Assembly: GCA_900542055.1 (NCBI GenBank)
Contig: UQMA01000011.1
Location: forward strand, 1 to 41,731
DNA length: 41,731 bases
Reading direction: 5' to 3'
Source of the DNA: an uncultured Azospirillum sp.
GTDB taxonomy: Bacteria; Pseudomonadota; Alphaproteobacteria; RF32; CAG-239
Under the pieces are notes generated by a model, which was not told the DNA's origin, made no database searches, and saw only the letters and a list, made by a program, of their open reading frames with translations. Made by a program: the position numbers and the translations under genes. Numbering within the stretch: the first letter of the stretch is position 1; each line of letters starts with the position of its first letter. Positions 1 through 7,692 of this stretch are shown here, in pieces.

Positions 1-1
1 G

Positions 2-115
2 AATAGCGGTTCCGATGAGGCTAACGGAAAGAACGGTGAGGACGGCAAAGATGCGGTAAATGTTTCGTCGTTCACGGTTGCAGGCGGCACTGTAACTGTT
101 ATCGGCGGCGATGGC
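2..115 (+). other. Glycine-rich segment foreign to Obg, fused in frame
   Basis: These 38 codons translate to a Gly/Asn/Asp-rich stretch followed by SSFTVAGGTVTVIGGDGGKG. This is the style of repeated beta-strand units in large bacterial surface proteins. Where an Obg protein should carry its conserved SFRREK segment, nothing similar is present. The two halves meet at a G-rich stretch around 105-128 that both protein types could share. This could be an assembly chimera or a real recombination. Nothing more can be said from 114 bases. Confidence 0.5.
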
Positions 116-1057
116 GGTAAAGGCGGAAGTGTTTATTTTGAAGCCGTGGCCAACCTTAATACTCTGATAGACTTTCGTTATGCTCAACATTTTAAGGCTA
201 AGAAAGGGCAAAACGGTATGGGGTCGGAAAAAAACGGATGCAAGGCACCTGATATAGTTATTAAAGTTCCGATAGGAACAGAGATTCTGGCTGAAGACGG
301 AGAAACCTTGTTAGCTGATATGGTAACCCCCGGACAAATTTATATGGCGGCAAAAGGCGGCGACGGCGGACGCGGCAATATGAATTTTAAGAGTTCGACC
401 AATCAGGCTCCGCGCTATGCTGAACCAGGGTGGCCCGGGGAAGAAAAATGGCTCTGGCTGAAACTTAAGATTATTGCCGATGTTGGTTTAATAGGTATGC
501 CAAATGCCGGAAAATCCACTTTTTTGACGTCTGTTACAAAAGCGCGTCCTAAAATTGCGGATTATCCATTTACAACATTGCACCCTAATTTAGGGGTTGC
601 TTGGGTTGATAATTACGAAATGGTCTTAGCAGATATTCCAGGGCTGATAGAAGGAGCTCATGAAGGAATCGGGCTGGGTGATCGTTTTTTGAAACATATT
701 GAACGTTGTGAAGTCTTTTTGCATTTGGTTGACGCAACGGATGAAAACGCTGCAAGAAATTATTTGGCAATTCGTAAAGAACTTGAGCTTTACAATCCTG
801 AATTGGCAGAAAAACCGGAAGTTGTTGCTCTTAATAAATGCGATGCTTTGGATGAAAAAGAAATTGCCAAAAAAACGGCAAGTTTAGAAAAAGCTTGCGG
901 TAAAAAAGTTTATGCAATTTCTGCCGTTGCCAGAAAAGGACTTTTTGAGTGCTTGCTTGAAGTTAACAAATATATTAAACGCGACCGTAAACAGCGCAGT
1001 GAAACGGTAGACGAACCTGCTCAAAATAAAACAGAAAAAACATGGTCGCCGTTATAA
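2..1057 (+). CDS. obgE: GTPase ObgE/CgtA, 5'-partial, atypical N-terminus
   Basis: Obg-family GTPase acting in large ribosomal subunit assembly and stress control. Counting from the in-frame GTG at 146, the G1 motif GMPNAGKST lies at residues 117-125, G3 DIPG at 163-166 and G4 NKCD at 230-233. Before these are recognisable Obg-fold strands (LNTLIDFRY, then FKSSTNQAPR). The frame stays open to the left edge, so no true start is visible and the GTG at 146 is inside the Obg fold. The part before GGDGGKGG (about codons 1-36) does not look like an Obg N-terminus, which should read roughly SFRREK...GGP there. It looks like a glycine-rich beta-repeat surface protein instead. The G domain is intact, and the short C-terminal tail is normal for the family. 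rsfS follows 25 bases downstream, the usual neighbour in alphaproteobacteria. The family call is secure; the N-terminus is suspect. Confidence 0.9.
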   Translation, partial: NSGSDEANGKNGEDGKDAVNVSSFTVAGGTVTVIGGDGGKGGSVYFEAVANLNTLIDFRYAQHFKAKKGQNGMGSEKNGCKAPDIVIKVPIGTEILAEDGETLLADMVTPGQIYMAAKGGDGGRGNMNFKSSTNQAPRYAEPGWPGEEKWLWLKLKIIADVGLIGMPNAGKSTFLTSVTKARPKIADYPFTTLHPNLGVAWVDNYEMVLADIPGLIEGAHEGIGLGDRFLKHIERCEVFLHLVDATDENAARNYLAIRKELELYNPELAEKPEVVALNKCDALDEKEIAKKTASLEKACGKKVYAISAVARKGLFECLLEVNKYIKRDRKQRSETVDEPAQNKTEKTWSPL

Positions 1058-1082
1058 AATAAACTGAAATAAGGAAAAAATA

Positions 1083-1424
1083 GTGGTGAAAGAAAATGAA
1101 ATTTTAGAAATCGTTGAAACTTCTCTTGATGACGGCAAAGCTGAAAATGTTGTTGTGATTGATTTGAAGGGAAAAACCTCAATTGCAAATCAAATGGTGA
1201 TTGCATCCGGTACTTCGGACAGACACGTTATTTCTTTGGCTCAAAGGGTTCAAGAAAATTTGAAAGCTGCCGGATATAAATCAGTCAGCGAAGGTGAAAA
1301 TCGCGGTGATTGGGTTTTGATTGATGCTTATGATGTGATTGTACATATTTTCCGTCCGGAAGTTCGTGATTTTTACAATTTGGAAAAAATGTGGAATGCT
1401 GTTGCCAATTTGCGTGAAGAATAG
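1083..1424 (+). CDS. rsfS: Ribosomal silencing factor RsfS
   Basis: 113-residue RsfS (DUF143/Iojap) protein. The family binds uL14 on the 50S subunit and blocks joining with 30S when nutrients are scarce. Recognisable parts are the VVVIDLKGKTSIANQMVIAS strand-helix segment, SGTSDRHV, and GDWVLIDAYDVIVHIF followed by RDFYNLEKMW near the C-terminus, all typical of the family. Length is normal. The start is a GTG; two GTG codons lie in tandem (1083 and 1086) after the A/G-rich AAGGAAAAAA (1071-1080). The ATG at 1096 is out of frame. It lies 25 bases after obgE and is followed by a strong terminator, so it is probably the last gene of the obgE operon. Confidence 0.93.
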   Translation: MVKENEILEIVETSLDDGKAENVVVIDLKGKTSIANQMVIASGTSDRHVISLAQRVQENLKAAGYKSVSEGENRGDWVLIDAYDVIVHIFRPEVRDFYNLEKMWNAVANLREE

Positions 1425-1450
1425 ATCTATTGCATAATTTTCAAATAAAA

Positions 1451-1480
1451 AAAAGCAGTTCCTTTTAGGAGCTGCTTTTT
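1451..1480. terminator. Intrinsic terminator, bidirectional
   Basis: AAAAGCAGTTCC pairs with GGAGCTGCTTTT (one G-T pair) around a TTTTA loop. A T-run follows on + and an A-run precedes, so it can end rsfS on + and the convergent 1494-2060 gene on -. Confidence 0.85.
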
Positions 1481-1493
1481 GTGTGTGAAACGT

Positions 1494-2060
1494 TCAAATA
1501 GCTGATTTACAGTAATTGAACGCTTGCTTAACAGAGTCTTCAGGTGAAAAGTCATGCAATATTTCTTTGCATGTGCCATTTTCAAAATCCCCGAAGAACA
1601 ATGGCGTGAGTTTTCCGTTTTTGCGGTCATAGGCATACACAAATGCTTGCAACAACTGCCCCTTATAGGCCAGTGGAAAGACAACGCGGTTGGTTTCAAC
1701 AAAAGTGAAAGCGTCGACTTCGCAAGCAACAATTTCTTTACGTCCGACAATGTTTCCATAATAGAATCCATTGCGCTCCAGAGCGTAAAAACTGCCAATG
1801 AATTCGTTTTTGTCGAACATGTCGAACAAACGAATTTCCGTTGCACTGAAAATGATTGACTTGCGGCAATCGGTTACAAAGGCAATACTCAGTTCTTCAA
1901 GCATATCGCTTGGGTGAACAACAAGTTTCGACAAGCGAAGACAGGTTTTTACCATCCCCGGATGTTTTTCTTTTACAGTAGTGTCCTGGTTACTCTTTTG
2001 CCACTCTTGGGAGACAGCTTTTTTCTTAAAAAGACTGCTCAGTTTTGTAAATATCCCCAT
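1494..2060 (-). CDS. Unknown protein, 188 aa
   Basis: I do not recognise this protein. It is a soluble-looking 188-residue product starting MGIFTKLSSLFKKK, a short amphipathic basic N-terminus that could touch a membrane. Then comes an alpha/beta pattern with many aromatic residues (FIGSFYALERNGFYYGN, RVVFPLAYKGQLLQAFVYAY) and an acidic C-terminal part (FSPEDSVKQAFNYC). No signal peptide, metal site or catalytic motif is clear. The ATG at 2060 has no clear Shine-Dalgarno sequence. It sits alone on the minus strand between rsfS and rlmH, which are adjacent in many alphaproteobacteria, so it appears inserted. The frame is long and uninterrupted and ends against a shared terminator, which supports a real gene. 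The overlapping frames on both strands are shadows. Confidence 0.65.
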   Translation of the reverse strand: MGIFTKLSSLFKKKAVSQEWQKSNQDTTVKEKHPGMVKTCLRLSKLVVHPSDMLEELSIAFVTDCRKSIIFSATEIRLFDMFDKNEFIGSFYALERNGFYYGNIVGRKEIVACEVDAFTFVETNRVVFPLAYKGQLLQAFVYAYDRKNGKLTPLFFGDFENGTCKEILHDFSPEDSVKQAFNYCKSAI

Positions 2061-2113
2061 AATATATGAAATATAAAAATACGAAATCGAAAACTAATAT
2101 GTCATATTTTGTC

Positions 2114-2119
2114 TATAAT
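2114..2119 (+). promoter_or_regulatory. Candidate -10 box for rlmH
   Basis: TATAAT, a perfect -10 consensus, lies 69 bases before the rlmH ATG. No good -35 is present at 16-18 bases (the best is TCGAAA with a 20-base spacer), so this is weak. Confidence 0.3.
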
Positions 2120-2187
2120 TGCAAGAAAAATATTGGCTTTTGAATCGGATAAGTGCTATTTTAATCAAAAAATAAGGAAATTAAAAA

Positions 2188-2628
2188 ATGAAAGTTACAA
2201 TTGCCGCTATTGGAAAATGTAAAAAAAATTCTCCAGAGAAAATGCTGATTGATGAATATGTTAAACGAATGGCATGGACTGTGCTGATAAAAGAAGTTGA
2301 TAATTCGACGCAGGCTGAAGAAGCTCATTTTTTGCAATCGGTTATCCCGCATGGAGCGAAAGTTGTTGTGTTGGATGAACGCGGAGAGAATATGAAAAGT
2401 ACGGAATTGGCGGAAAAAGTATCAAATTGGCAGTTAAACGGCTGCTCCGAATTATGTTTTTTAATCGGCGGTGCTGACGGACATCTGCAATCAACACGGG
2501 ACCGTGCGGATTTACTGCTGTCTTTTGGAAAATTAACATTGCCGCATATGTTAATGAGGGCAGTGTTGGCCGAACAAATTTATCGTATTCAGACGATTAT
2601 TGCCGGCCATCCTTACCATAGAGAATAA
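2188..2628 (+). CDS. rlmH: 23S rRNA (pseudouridine1915-N3)-methyltransferase RlmH
   Basis: SPOUT-family methyltransferase that methylates pseudouridine 1915 in helix 69 of 23S rRNA on the assembled 70S ribosome, using SAM. Visible signatures are the N-terminal KVTIAAIGK strand, VVVLDERGE (about 59-67), the SAM-knot IGGADG at 93-98 and the C-terminal AEQIYR..TIIAGHPYHRE, which ends the protein as in the family. At 146 residues it is slightly shorter than the usual 155. The ATG is preceded by AAGGAAA. Its stop lies only 3 bases from the convergent phosphate-transporter stop, with no terminator between them. Confidence 0.95.
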   Translation: MKVTIAAIGKCKKNSPEKMLIDEYVKRMAWTVLIKEVDNSTQAEEAHFLQSVIPHGAKVVVLDERGENMKSTELAEKVSNWQLNGCSELCFLIGGADGHLQSTRDRADLLLSFGKLTLPHMLMRAVLAEQIYRIQTIIAGHPYHRE

Positions 2629-2631
2629 TTA

Positions 2632-3681
2632 TCAGCCGTGAACCGTTAAAGTGAACACATTAGCCAAAACAAACAGCGATATGTAGCAAATCAATGCGCT
2701 GAGTATCGGTGTTGCAACCCAACCGATAAAGACTCTGCAGAGTAAAAACCAGTTAACATTGCGTCCGCCCTTTAGTAAACCGATTCCCATAATGGCACCG
2801 ATAACGGCTTGAGAGCTTGAAACCGGAACCATCGGAGGAGCCGGAAGATTATAAGCTGTTAAAAAGTTGTTCAGGGCAGGAGAGGCAAAAACAAACAGTA
2901 CCAATGATTGAGCTACAACCACAATCCAAGCGACTAAAGGTGTCATTTGCATAATATTTTTGCCGACGGTATTCATTGTGTGTCGCGAATAAGTAAAAAT
3001 ACCGACGCTGATAGCAATTGCCCCCATTAAGAACAAAACCTGTGTCGAGTTTAAGGAAAGTCCTAACGGCAGCGGCAGAGGACGCAGAATGTTAGCGCTT
3101 GTAAATACCCCCATAACGTTTGCTATGTTGTTTGCGCCCAAAGCATAGGCAGCAAATGCACCTGAAACAATTAAACCGATACGGGTATAACAATCTTGCC
3201 TGATAAGCGAAACATTATGCATTTTCAGCAGTAATTTGGTTGTGTGGTATAAAACAACGGCAAATAAAGCCGAAAGAATCGGACAAAATACCCAGGTGCT
3301 TGCAATTGTGGTTACCAAAGAAACGTCGGTAGGTCTGTCGCTATACATATTCCAACCAATAATCGCTCCGACAATTGCCTGTGAAGTTGAAACGGAAATA
3401 TGAGCTTTGACCATAAGATAAATAGTTAAAGCTGCTGCCAATGCTGCCATAAACGCTCCGGGGATGGCATCAATGCTGCCTAGTTTGTTTAAGGTTTGGC
3501 TTGCGCCGCTGCCGGCGATGACCGCGCCTAATATAACAAAAACTGAAGAAATTATGGCTGCGGTGCGAAATTTTATCATTTTGGTGCCGACCGCCGTGCC
3601 GAAAATGTTGGCTCCGTCATTGGCACCGAGCGACCATCCTAAAAACAAGCCGCTGCTTAAGAAAAATAGAAAACTCAGCAT
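2632..3681 (-). CDS. PiT-family inorganic phosphate transporter
   Basis: Low-affinity phosphate permease of the PiT (SLC20) family in the inner membrane. The 349 residues form about ten membrane segments in two inverted halves. Each half carries the PiT signatures: GANDGANIFGTAVGTKM at about 19-35 with STSQAIVGAIIG, and GANNIANVMG with SSSQAVIGAIMG in the second half. Length is normal for the short bacterial PiT proteins. It starts with ATG 3 bases after the stop of the DUF47 gene, so the two are translated together. That pairing (DUF47 regulator plus PiT) is typical and supports phosphate transport. Substrate preference (phosphate or metal-phosphate) cannot be read from sequence. Confidence 0.92.
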   Translation of the reverse strand: MLSFLFFLSSGLFLGWSLGANDGANIFGTAVGTKMIKFRTAAIISSVFVILGAVIAGSGASQTLNKLGSIDAIPGAFMAALAAALTIYLMVKAHISVSTSQAIVGAIIGWNMYSDRPTDVSLVTTIASTWVFCPILSALFAVVLYHTTKLLLKMHNVSLIRQDCYTRIGLIVSGAFAAYALGANNIANVMGVFTSANILRPLPLPLGLSLNSTQVLFLMGAIAISVGIFTYSRHTMNTVGKNIMQMTPLVAWIVVVAQSLVLFVFASPALNNFLTAYNLPAPPMVPVSSSQAVIGAIMGIGLLKGGRNVNWFLLCRVFIGWVATPILSALICYISLFVLANVFTLTVHG

Positions 3682-3684
3682 GGA

Positions 3685-4341
3685 TTAAATATCTCTTTTT
3701 AATGTGAAAATAAGCAATTCATCGGCGCAATCTTCGGCAATATCCGCGATTTCGGCGATTTCCGTGATCAAAAGATCAAGCTGAAGTTTGTTTGCCAGCG
3801 GCATTTCGGAAGCAAAAATAGATTTTTTTATGCTGTTGTAGGTCGTATCTGTTTCTTGCTCCATTAAATAAACTTTATGGGTGTAATCGCGCACGGTTCC
3901 GAGGTCTTTGAAAAACGCCCGCGAAGCAATGCCCATATATTCGCAGCAATCGGCAACCTGACGGCACAAAGACGTTATATATTTGTGAAATTCTTCTGGA
4001 ATTTCAGGTAGTTCGATATAAAATTTGTAAATTACATCATCAATATGATTGTTTATTTTATCAAGACTTTCAATCAATTGTAAAATATCGGCCTGCAGGT
4101 TGGGCAGAAGATTTTGCGCATAAAGCTGGTTTTCAATTTCGCGGCGCAGCTTGTCTGCCGAATGTTCGACCTTTTTAATTTGTTTATTTACGGCTTTGCA
4201 GGAATCGTGGGAACGCTCTAAAAATATTCCCGATGCTTTGCGAAATATTTCGGCAGAATCAAGAATGGTGTCATGAAAATCGTCAATTTTTATTTCCAAT
4301 GCCTTTGTTTTTGGAAAAAGTGAAATCTTAACTTTAAACAT
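3685..4341 (-). CDS. DUF47/PhoU-like PiT accessory protein
   Basis: 218-residue all-helical protein of the DUF47 family, distantly related to PhoU and usually encoded with PiT phosphate transporters, where it is thought to modulate uptake. It contains long amphipathic helices, KVEHSADKLRREIENQLY (about 77-94) and the C-terminal ITEIAEIADIAEDCADELLI, with repeated acidic and histidine residues that could bind metal as in PhoU-like bundles. The ATG has GGAG 9 bases upstream. It is the first gene of a two-gene minus-strand operon. Function is by family and neighbour, not by a catalytic motif. Confidence 0.88.
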   Translation of the reverse strand: MFKVKISLFPKTKALEIKIDDFHDTILDSAEIFRKASGIFLERSHDSCKAVNKQIKKVEHSADKLRREIENQLYAQNLLPNLQADILQLIESLDKINNHIDDVIYKFYIELPEIPEEFHKYITSLCRQVADCCEYMGIASRAFFKDLGTVRDYTHKVYLMEQETDTTYNSIKKSIFASEMPLANKLQLDLLITEIAEIADIAEDCADELLIFTLKRDI

Positions 4342-4448
4342 ATTGTATATTCTCCATAAAATAAAGTTTATTAAGCATAAAGTTAAAAAGTTAAAAAATA
4401 CTGGATTTTTACAATAAATGTTTTTTCCGCTTGTAAAATTTCGGGATA

Positions 4449-4475
4449 TTGGCTAAATTATCTTTGGTTTATAAT
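4449..4475 (+). promoter_or_regulatory. Candidate promoter for the DsbA-like gene
   Basis: TTGGCT (4449-4454), a 15-base spacer and TATAAT (4470-4475), 29 bases before the ATG at 4504. The -10 is perfect; the spacer is short. Confidence 0.4.
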
Positions 4476-4503
4476 ATTACATTACAATTTGAGGAAATAT
4501 ATT

Positions 4504-5229
4504 ATGAAAAAAACACTCTTTATCTCAATTATCGCTTTGTTGGCCGCTGTTGCTGCTTTGGTAAAAGATTATTTGCCTTGCGCTAAAAAAGCTGCCGAAG
4601 CTGCACCTGTTGACGTTGAAGCTGTTTTGAAAGAACATCCTGAATACGTTATCAATGCTTTGCAGGCTTATGAAGTTAAAGCAAGAGAAGAAGCAGAAGC
4701 TCAGGCTCGTGCTTTGGTAAAAGACAACGAAGCCGCTTTGACAGAAAACAATGCTCCTTTTCAGGGGCCGGCAGATGCCAAACTTGTTATGGTTGAATTT
4801 TATGACTATGCTTGCGGATATTGCCACAGATTATTCCCTGAGTTGAATCAAATCATTGGTCAAAACAGTGATCTTAAAGTTATTTTCAGACCTGTCGCTT
4901 TCGTTTCTCCTCATTCTGAATATGCTGCTCGTGCTGTTTTGGCAGCCAATGAACAAGGCAAATTTACCGAATTGCACACAGCTTTGTTTACAGTACAAAA
5001 ATCTTTGAGTGAAAAATTGGTAGACGAATTGGCTGAAAAAGCAGGAATTGATGTTGAACAAATGAAAAAAGATATGAATTCAGAAAAAGTTAATGCCGCT
5101 TTTGCTGCTAATAACTCTTTGGCTGAAAAAGTTCAAATCAACGGCGTTCCTACTTTGATTATGAACGGTGAAATGTTGCAGCCGACAGCTCCTTATATTC
5201 AAGGAAAAATTGACGAAGCCAGAAAATAA
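4504..5229 (+). CDS. DsbA/ScsC-like periplasmic thiol oxidoreductase
   Basis: Thioredoxin-fold disulfide exchange protein of the DsbA superfamily, 241 residues. A signal peptide or N-anchor spans about 1-20. An Ala/Glu-rich helical N-terminal part containing VEAVLKEHPEYVINALQAYE (about 38-57) resembles the oligomerisation segment of ScsC-type proteins. The DsbA domain has the active site CGYC at 104-107 and the cis-proline loop GVPT at 214-217. I chose the ATG at 4504 because GAGG (4491-4494) lies 9 bases before it; an in-frame TTG at 4489 overlaps that site. It has its own promoter and terminator, so it is monocistronic. It could act as an oxidase or an isomerase; the N-terminal extension slightly favours a multimeric isomerase-like role. 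Confidence 0.9.
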   Translation: MKKTLFISIIALLAAVAALVKDYLPCAKKAAEAAPVDVEAVLKEHPEYVINALQAYEVKAREEAEAQARALVKDNEAALTENNAPFQGPADAKLVMVEFYDYACGYCHRLFPELNQIIGQNSDLKVIFRPVAFVSPHSEYAARAVLAANEQGKFTELHTALFTVQKSLSEKLVDELAEKAGIDVEQMKKDMNSEKVNAAFAANNSLAEKVQINGVPTLIMNGEMLQPTAPYIQGKIDEARK

Positions 5230-5253
5230 TTTTTAGGGCTTTAGGCAAAATAG

Positions 5254-5282
5254 AAAAGGCAGTATTAATACTGCCTTTTTTT
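5254..5282 (+). terminator. Intrinsic terminator
   Basis: AAAAGGCAGTAT and ATACTGCCTTTT form a perfect 12-base inverted repeat followed by more T, 24 bases after the DsbA-like stop. Confidence 0.9.
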
Positions 5283-5362
5283 GTTGCTTTTTATTTTTTT
5301 CGTGCTATAAGGTGCGCTCCAAATTATATTATTTATTAAATTATCAAAAATTAAATTACAAA

Positions 5363-5884
5363 ATGAAGAAAAATTTTTCTGTAACCGCGTTAGAGTTTGG
5401 AATTGCCTTGCTGGCATTGGTGTTTAACTTTAACCAACTTTCTTTAGGCGCAAAACTGGTTTTGGCGATCTTGATGTTGGTTAATGTATTTATGGGAGCA
5501 AAATGGCACTCATGGGTAAAGAGCACATCTTGGGCAAGCGCATCCGCATGTTTGGTTGTTGCCGGCGTTTTTTCTTTTATCGGTATGGGGCTTGTTGGCC
5601 TAAACACATTTGCTTATTGGGCATTGGGAACGGTTCTGCTAGGAATAGTTCTTTTTGCTTTCTTGGTATTGCCGATTGATAAAAATGCTCCTAACAATAT
5701 GCTTTATGCACTTGCATCTTGTTTTGCGGTTTCATTGCTCAGTTGGCCGCTCGGATTGGATTTTGTATGTCCTCCAATCTGGCTTATAAACATTTGTGTC
5801 TGGCTTGAAATTGCAGCGCTTTCCTATTTTGTTCTAAGCGGTTTGGGTCTTTTGGTTGTTTCTTTGCGCTCAAGCAAAAACTAA
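5363..5884 (+). CDS. Unknown multi-pass membrane protein, 173 aa
   Basis: I do not recognise the family. After the ATG at 5363 (MKKNFS) the protein has about five or six hydrophobic segments (e.g. LEFGIALLALVF, LVLAILMLVNVFMGA, ALGTVLLGIVLFAFLVL, LSGLGLLVVSL) separated by short loops. Two Trp-rich loops (KWHSWVKSTSW, CPPIWLINICVW) stand out. The frame is open upstream to a GTG at 5312, but the extra residues are polar and AT-derived and I left them out. There is no clear Shine-Dalgarno sequence before the ATG. It lies between two terminators, so it is a single-gene unit. Nothing in the sequence points to a substrate. Confidence 0.7.
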   Translation: MKKNFSVTALEFGIALLALVFNFNQLSLGAKLVLAILMLVNVFMGAKWHSWVKSTSWASASACLVVAGVFSFIGMGLVGLNTFAYWALGTVLLGIVLFAFLVLPIDKNAPNNMLYALASCFAVSLLSWPLGLDFVCPPIWLINICVWLEIAALSYFVLSGLGLLVVSLRSSKN

Positions 5885-5908
5885 AACGCCCTTTGATGTA
5901 AACGTAAA

Positions 5909-5937
5909 CGGTCTGATTTGTAATCAGACCGCTTTTT
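5909..5937. terminator. Intrinsic terminator after the membrane protein
   Basis: CGGTCTGATT and AATCAGACCG (perfect 10-base stem, TGT loop) followed by CTTTTT on +. The minus-strand SDR gene ends 13 bases away; on that strand the hairpin is followed by only a weak T-rich tract. Confidence 0.85.
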
Positions 5938-5949
5938 GTATATTCAATT

Positions 5950-6726
5950 TTAAACTTTATGCGGAAGTTTGGCGTAAATACGTGTGCTAATCCAATTCGG
6001 CAAAATAGAAACCGCCCATGATGCCAACCGCATCTGCCATGGAAAAGCAATCAAACCGATATTTCTTTCCAGACGTGTGGCTATAATTTTTGCAGCTTTT
6101 TCTGCTGACATAAAAAATGGCATAGGACATGTATTTTTATCTGTAATCCGCGATTTTACAAAACCAGGGCAAATAATACTGATTTGAATGCCGCTTGAGA
6201 GCAAAGATGCCCGCAGAGCTTCGCCGTATGCTTTTACGCAAGCTTTGCTGGCGCTGTAAGACGGGCAGGCTGCCAAACCATGGTAACCGGCGATTGAGCT
6301 CATAATTGCAATGGCACGCGGCTGTTTATCGTTGCGTTTTTGAAATAAATTTAATGCCGGCTGTATTGTATTTAAAACGCCGAATATATTTGTATTAAAA
6401 GTTTTGTATACATTTTCGCTTGTTTCTTCAAGGGTAGCAACACCGGCGTTGGCAATAACCAAATTCAGCGGGGATATTTTTTCTGCTTCTTCAATCCATA
6501 ATTTTAGCGCCTGTGTATCGGTAACATCGATAATACGGCTGTAAACATTGGCTCCCAATTTATTGCATTTTTCGGAAACAGTTTCCAATCGTTCGGCATT
6601 TCTGCCGCATATAAAAATATTTTCAGCCTTGTGGGCGGCAAAATAAATAGCCAGAGCTTCGCCAATACCGGAAGAAGCGCCGGTAATTAAGATATTTTTG
6701 AATTTTGTTGCCATGTTTTTATCCAT
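5950..6726 (-). CDS. Short-chain dehydrogenase/reductase
   Basis: Classical SDR, NAD(P)-dependent oxidoreductase, about 258 residues. Cofactor motif TGASSGIG spans 15-22, NAG is at 93-95, the catalytic Ser is in MSS (142-144), and YSASK at 157-161 supplies the Tyr and Lys. A C-terminal hydrophobic, Trp-rich part (AFPWQMRLASWAVSILPNWI) could be membrane-associated, as in some SDRs acting on lipids or sphingoid-like ketones. The substrate cannot be told. The start is ATG at 6726 or the second ATG at 6714 (MATKFK); neither has a clear Shine-Dalgarno sequence. It is divergent from yicC. Confidence 0.9.
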   Translation of the reverse strand: MDKNMATKFKNILITGASSGIGEALAIYFAAHKAENIFICGRNAERLETVSEKCNKLGANVYSRIIDVTDTQALKLWIEEAEKISPLNLVIANAGVATLEETSENVYKTFNTNIFGVLNTIQPALNLFQKRNDKQPRAIAIMSSIAGYHGLAACPSYSASKACVKAYGEALRASLLSSGIQISIICPGFVKSRITDKNTCPMPFFMSAEKAAKIIATRLERNIGLIAFPWQMRLASWAVSILPNWISTRIYAKLPHKV

Positions 6727-6784
6727 TAATTATTAATCTTTTGCCGTTATGATAGCAGAAAAATTAATTTTAGGGAGAAATTTT

Positions 6785-7687
6785 TTGAATATATCCAGTA
6801 TGACGGGATTTTGCCGTACCTGCGGACGCTATGCGGATGAAAATACGTCTTTTGATTGGGCTTTTGAAATAAAAAGCGTTAACGGGAAAAATCTTGACTT
6901 TAAAATTCGCACTCCTGCAGATTTTGAATGTTTGAGTACGGGATTAAAATCAATTGCGCAAAAATATTTTGACCGCGGTTCTTTTTCCGTTGTTTTTGAA
7001 ATCAGCGGCAAAGAAAAAAACGGACAGATTAAAATCAATAAAGATTTGTTGAATTTATTGATTAAGACAGCAGTTGATATAGAAAATGAAAATACTTCGG
7101 TTCGTTCTTTTTCAGTCGGTGAGCTTTTAAGTATAAATGGTGTTATTGAGTTCGAAAATAATAAATTTACCGATTTAGAAATGGAAAAAATACAGCAAGT
7201 TTTGTTCAGCGAATTTGAAAACTGCTGCCTTGGACTGTATAAAGATCGTTGTCAGGAAGGCGAAAAAATTGCTTCTGTTTTAAAAAATTTGTTGGAAAAA
7301 ATTTCTATTGTGGTGGAAAAAATCGCATTTCTTTCTGAAAAAACACCGCAGCATTTAAGAGAAAAACTGACGCGTCAGATAAATGATTTTTTAGGCGAAA
7401 ATAATTCTGTCAGTGAAGAACGTTTGGCGCAGGAAATAGTGTTTTTGGTAAATCGCGCTGATATATGTGAAGAAATAGACAGGCTGCGTGCTCATTTGAA
7501 AACAGCATGGCAATTGTTGGATAAAGGCGGTAGCGTAGGTCGCCGGTTTGATTTTTTGTGTCAGGAGCTCAACCGTGAAACTAATACAACTTGTTCAAAA
7601 GCGGCGGAAGTTGAAATTGTAAATTTAGGAATGGAATTGAAAATTCTGATAGAACAATTGCGTGAACAAGTACAAAATATGGAGTAA
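6785..7687 (+). CDS. yicC: YicC-family endoribonuclease
   Basis: YicC-family protein (YicC_N plus DUF1732 C-terminal domain), recently shown in other bacteria to be an endoribonuclease. The family hallmark SMTGF is at the N-terminus. FEIKSVNGKNLDFKIR follows, and the C-terminal part has EIDRLRAHL, GRRFDFLCQELNRETNT and KAAEVEIVNLGMELK, all characteristic. Start choice: a TTG at 6785 gives MNISSMTGF, with AGGGAG (6772-6777) 7 bases upstream; an ATG at 6800 would start directly at MTGF. The open frame before 6785 is not family-like. It is 300 residues, normal length. gmk follows after 5 bases, the usual alphaproteobacterial pair. Confidence 0.92.
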   Translation: MNISSMTGFCRTCGRYADENTSFDWAFEIKSVNGKNLDFKIRTPADFECLSTGLKSIAQKYFDRGSFSVVFEISGKEKNGQIKINKDLLNLLIKTAVDIENENTSVRSFSVGELLSINGVIEFENNKFTDLEMEKIQQVLFSEFENCCLGLYKDRCQEGEKIASVLKNLLEKISIVVEKIAFLSEKTPQHLREKLTRQINDFLGENNSVSEERLAQEIVFLVNRADICEEIDRLRAHLKTAWQLLDKGGSVGRRFDFLCQELNRETNTTCSKAAEVEIVNLGMELKILIEQLREQVQNME

Positions 7688-7692
7688 AATTA

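Noticed and set aside
1427..1859. Open frames on both strands inside the 1494-2060 gene
   Set aside because: They overlap most of the gene, one of them crosses the terminator hairpin, and none has protein-like composition.
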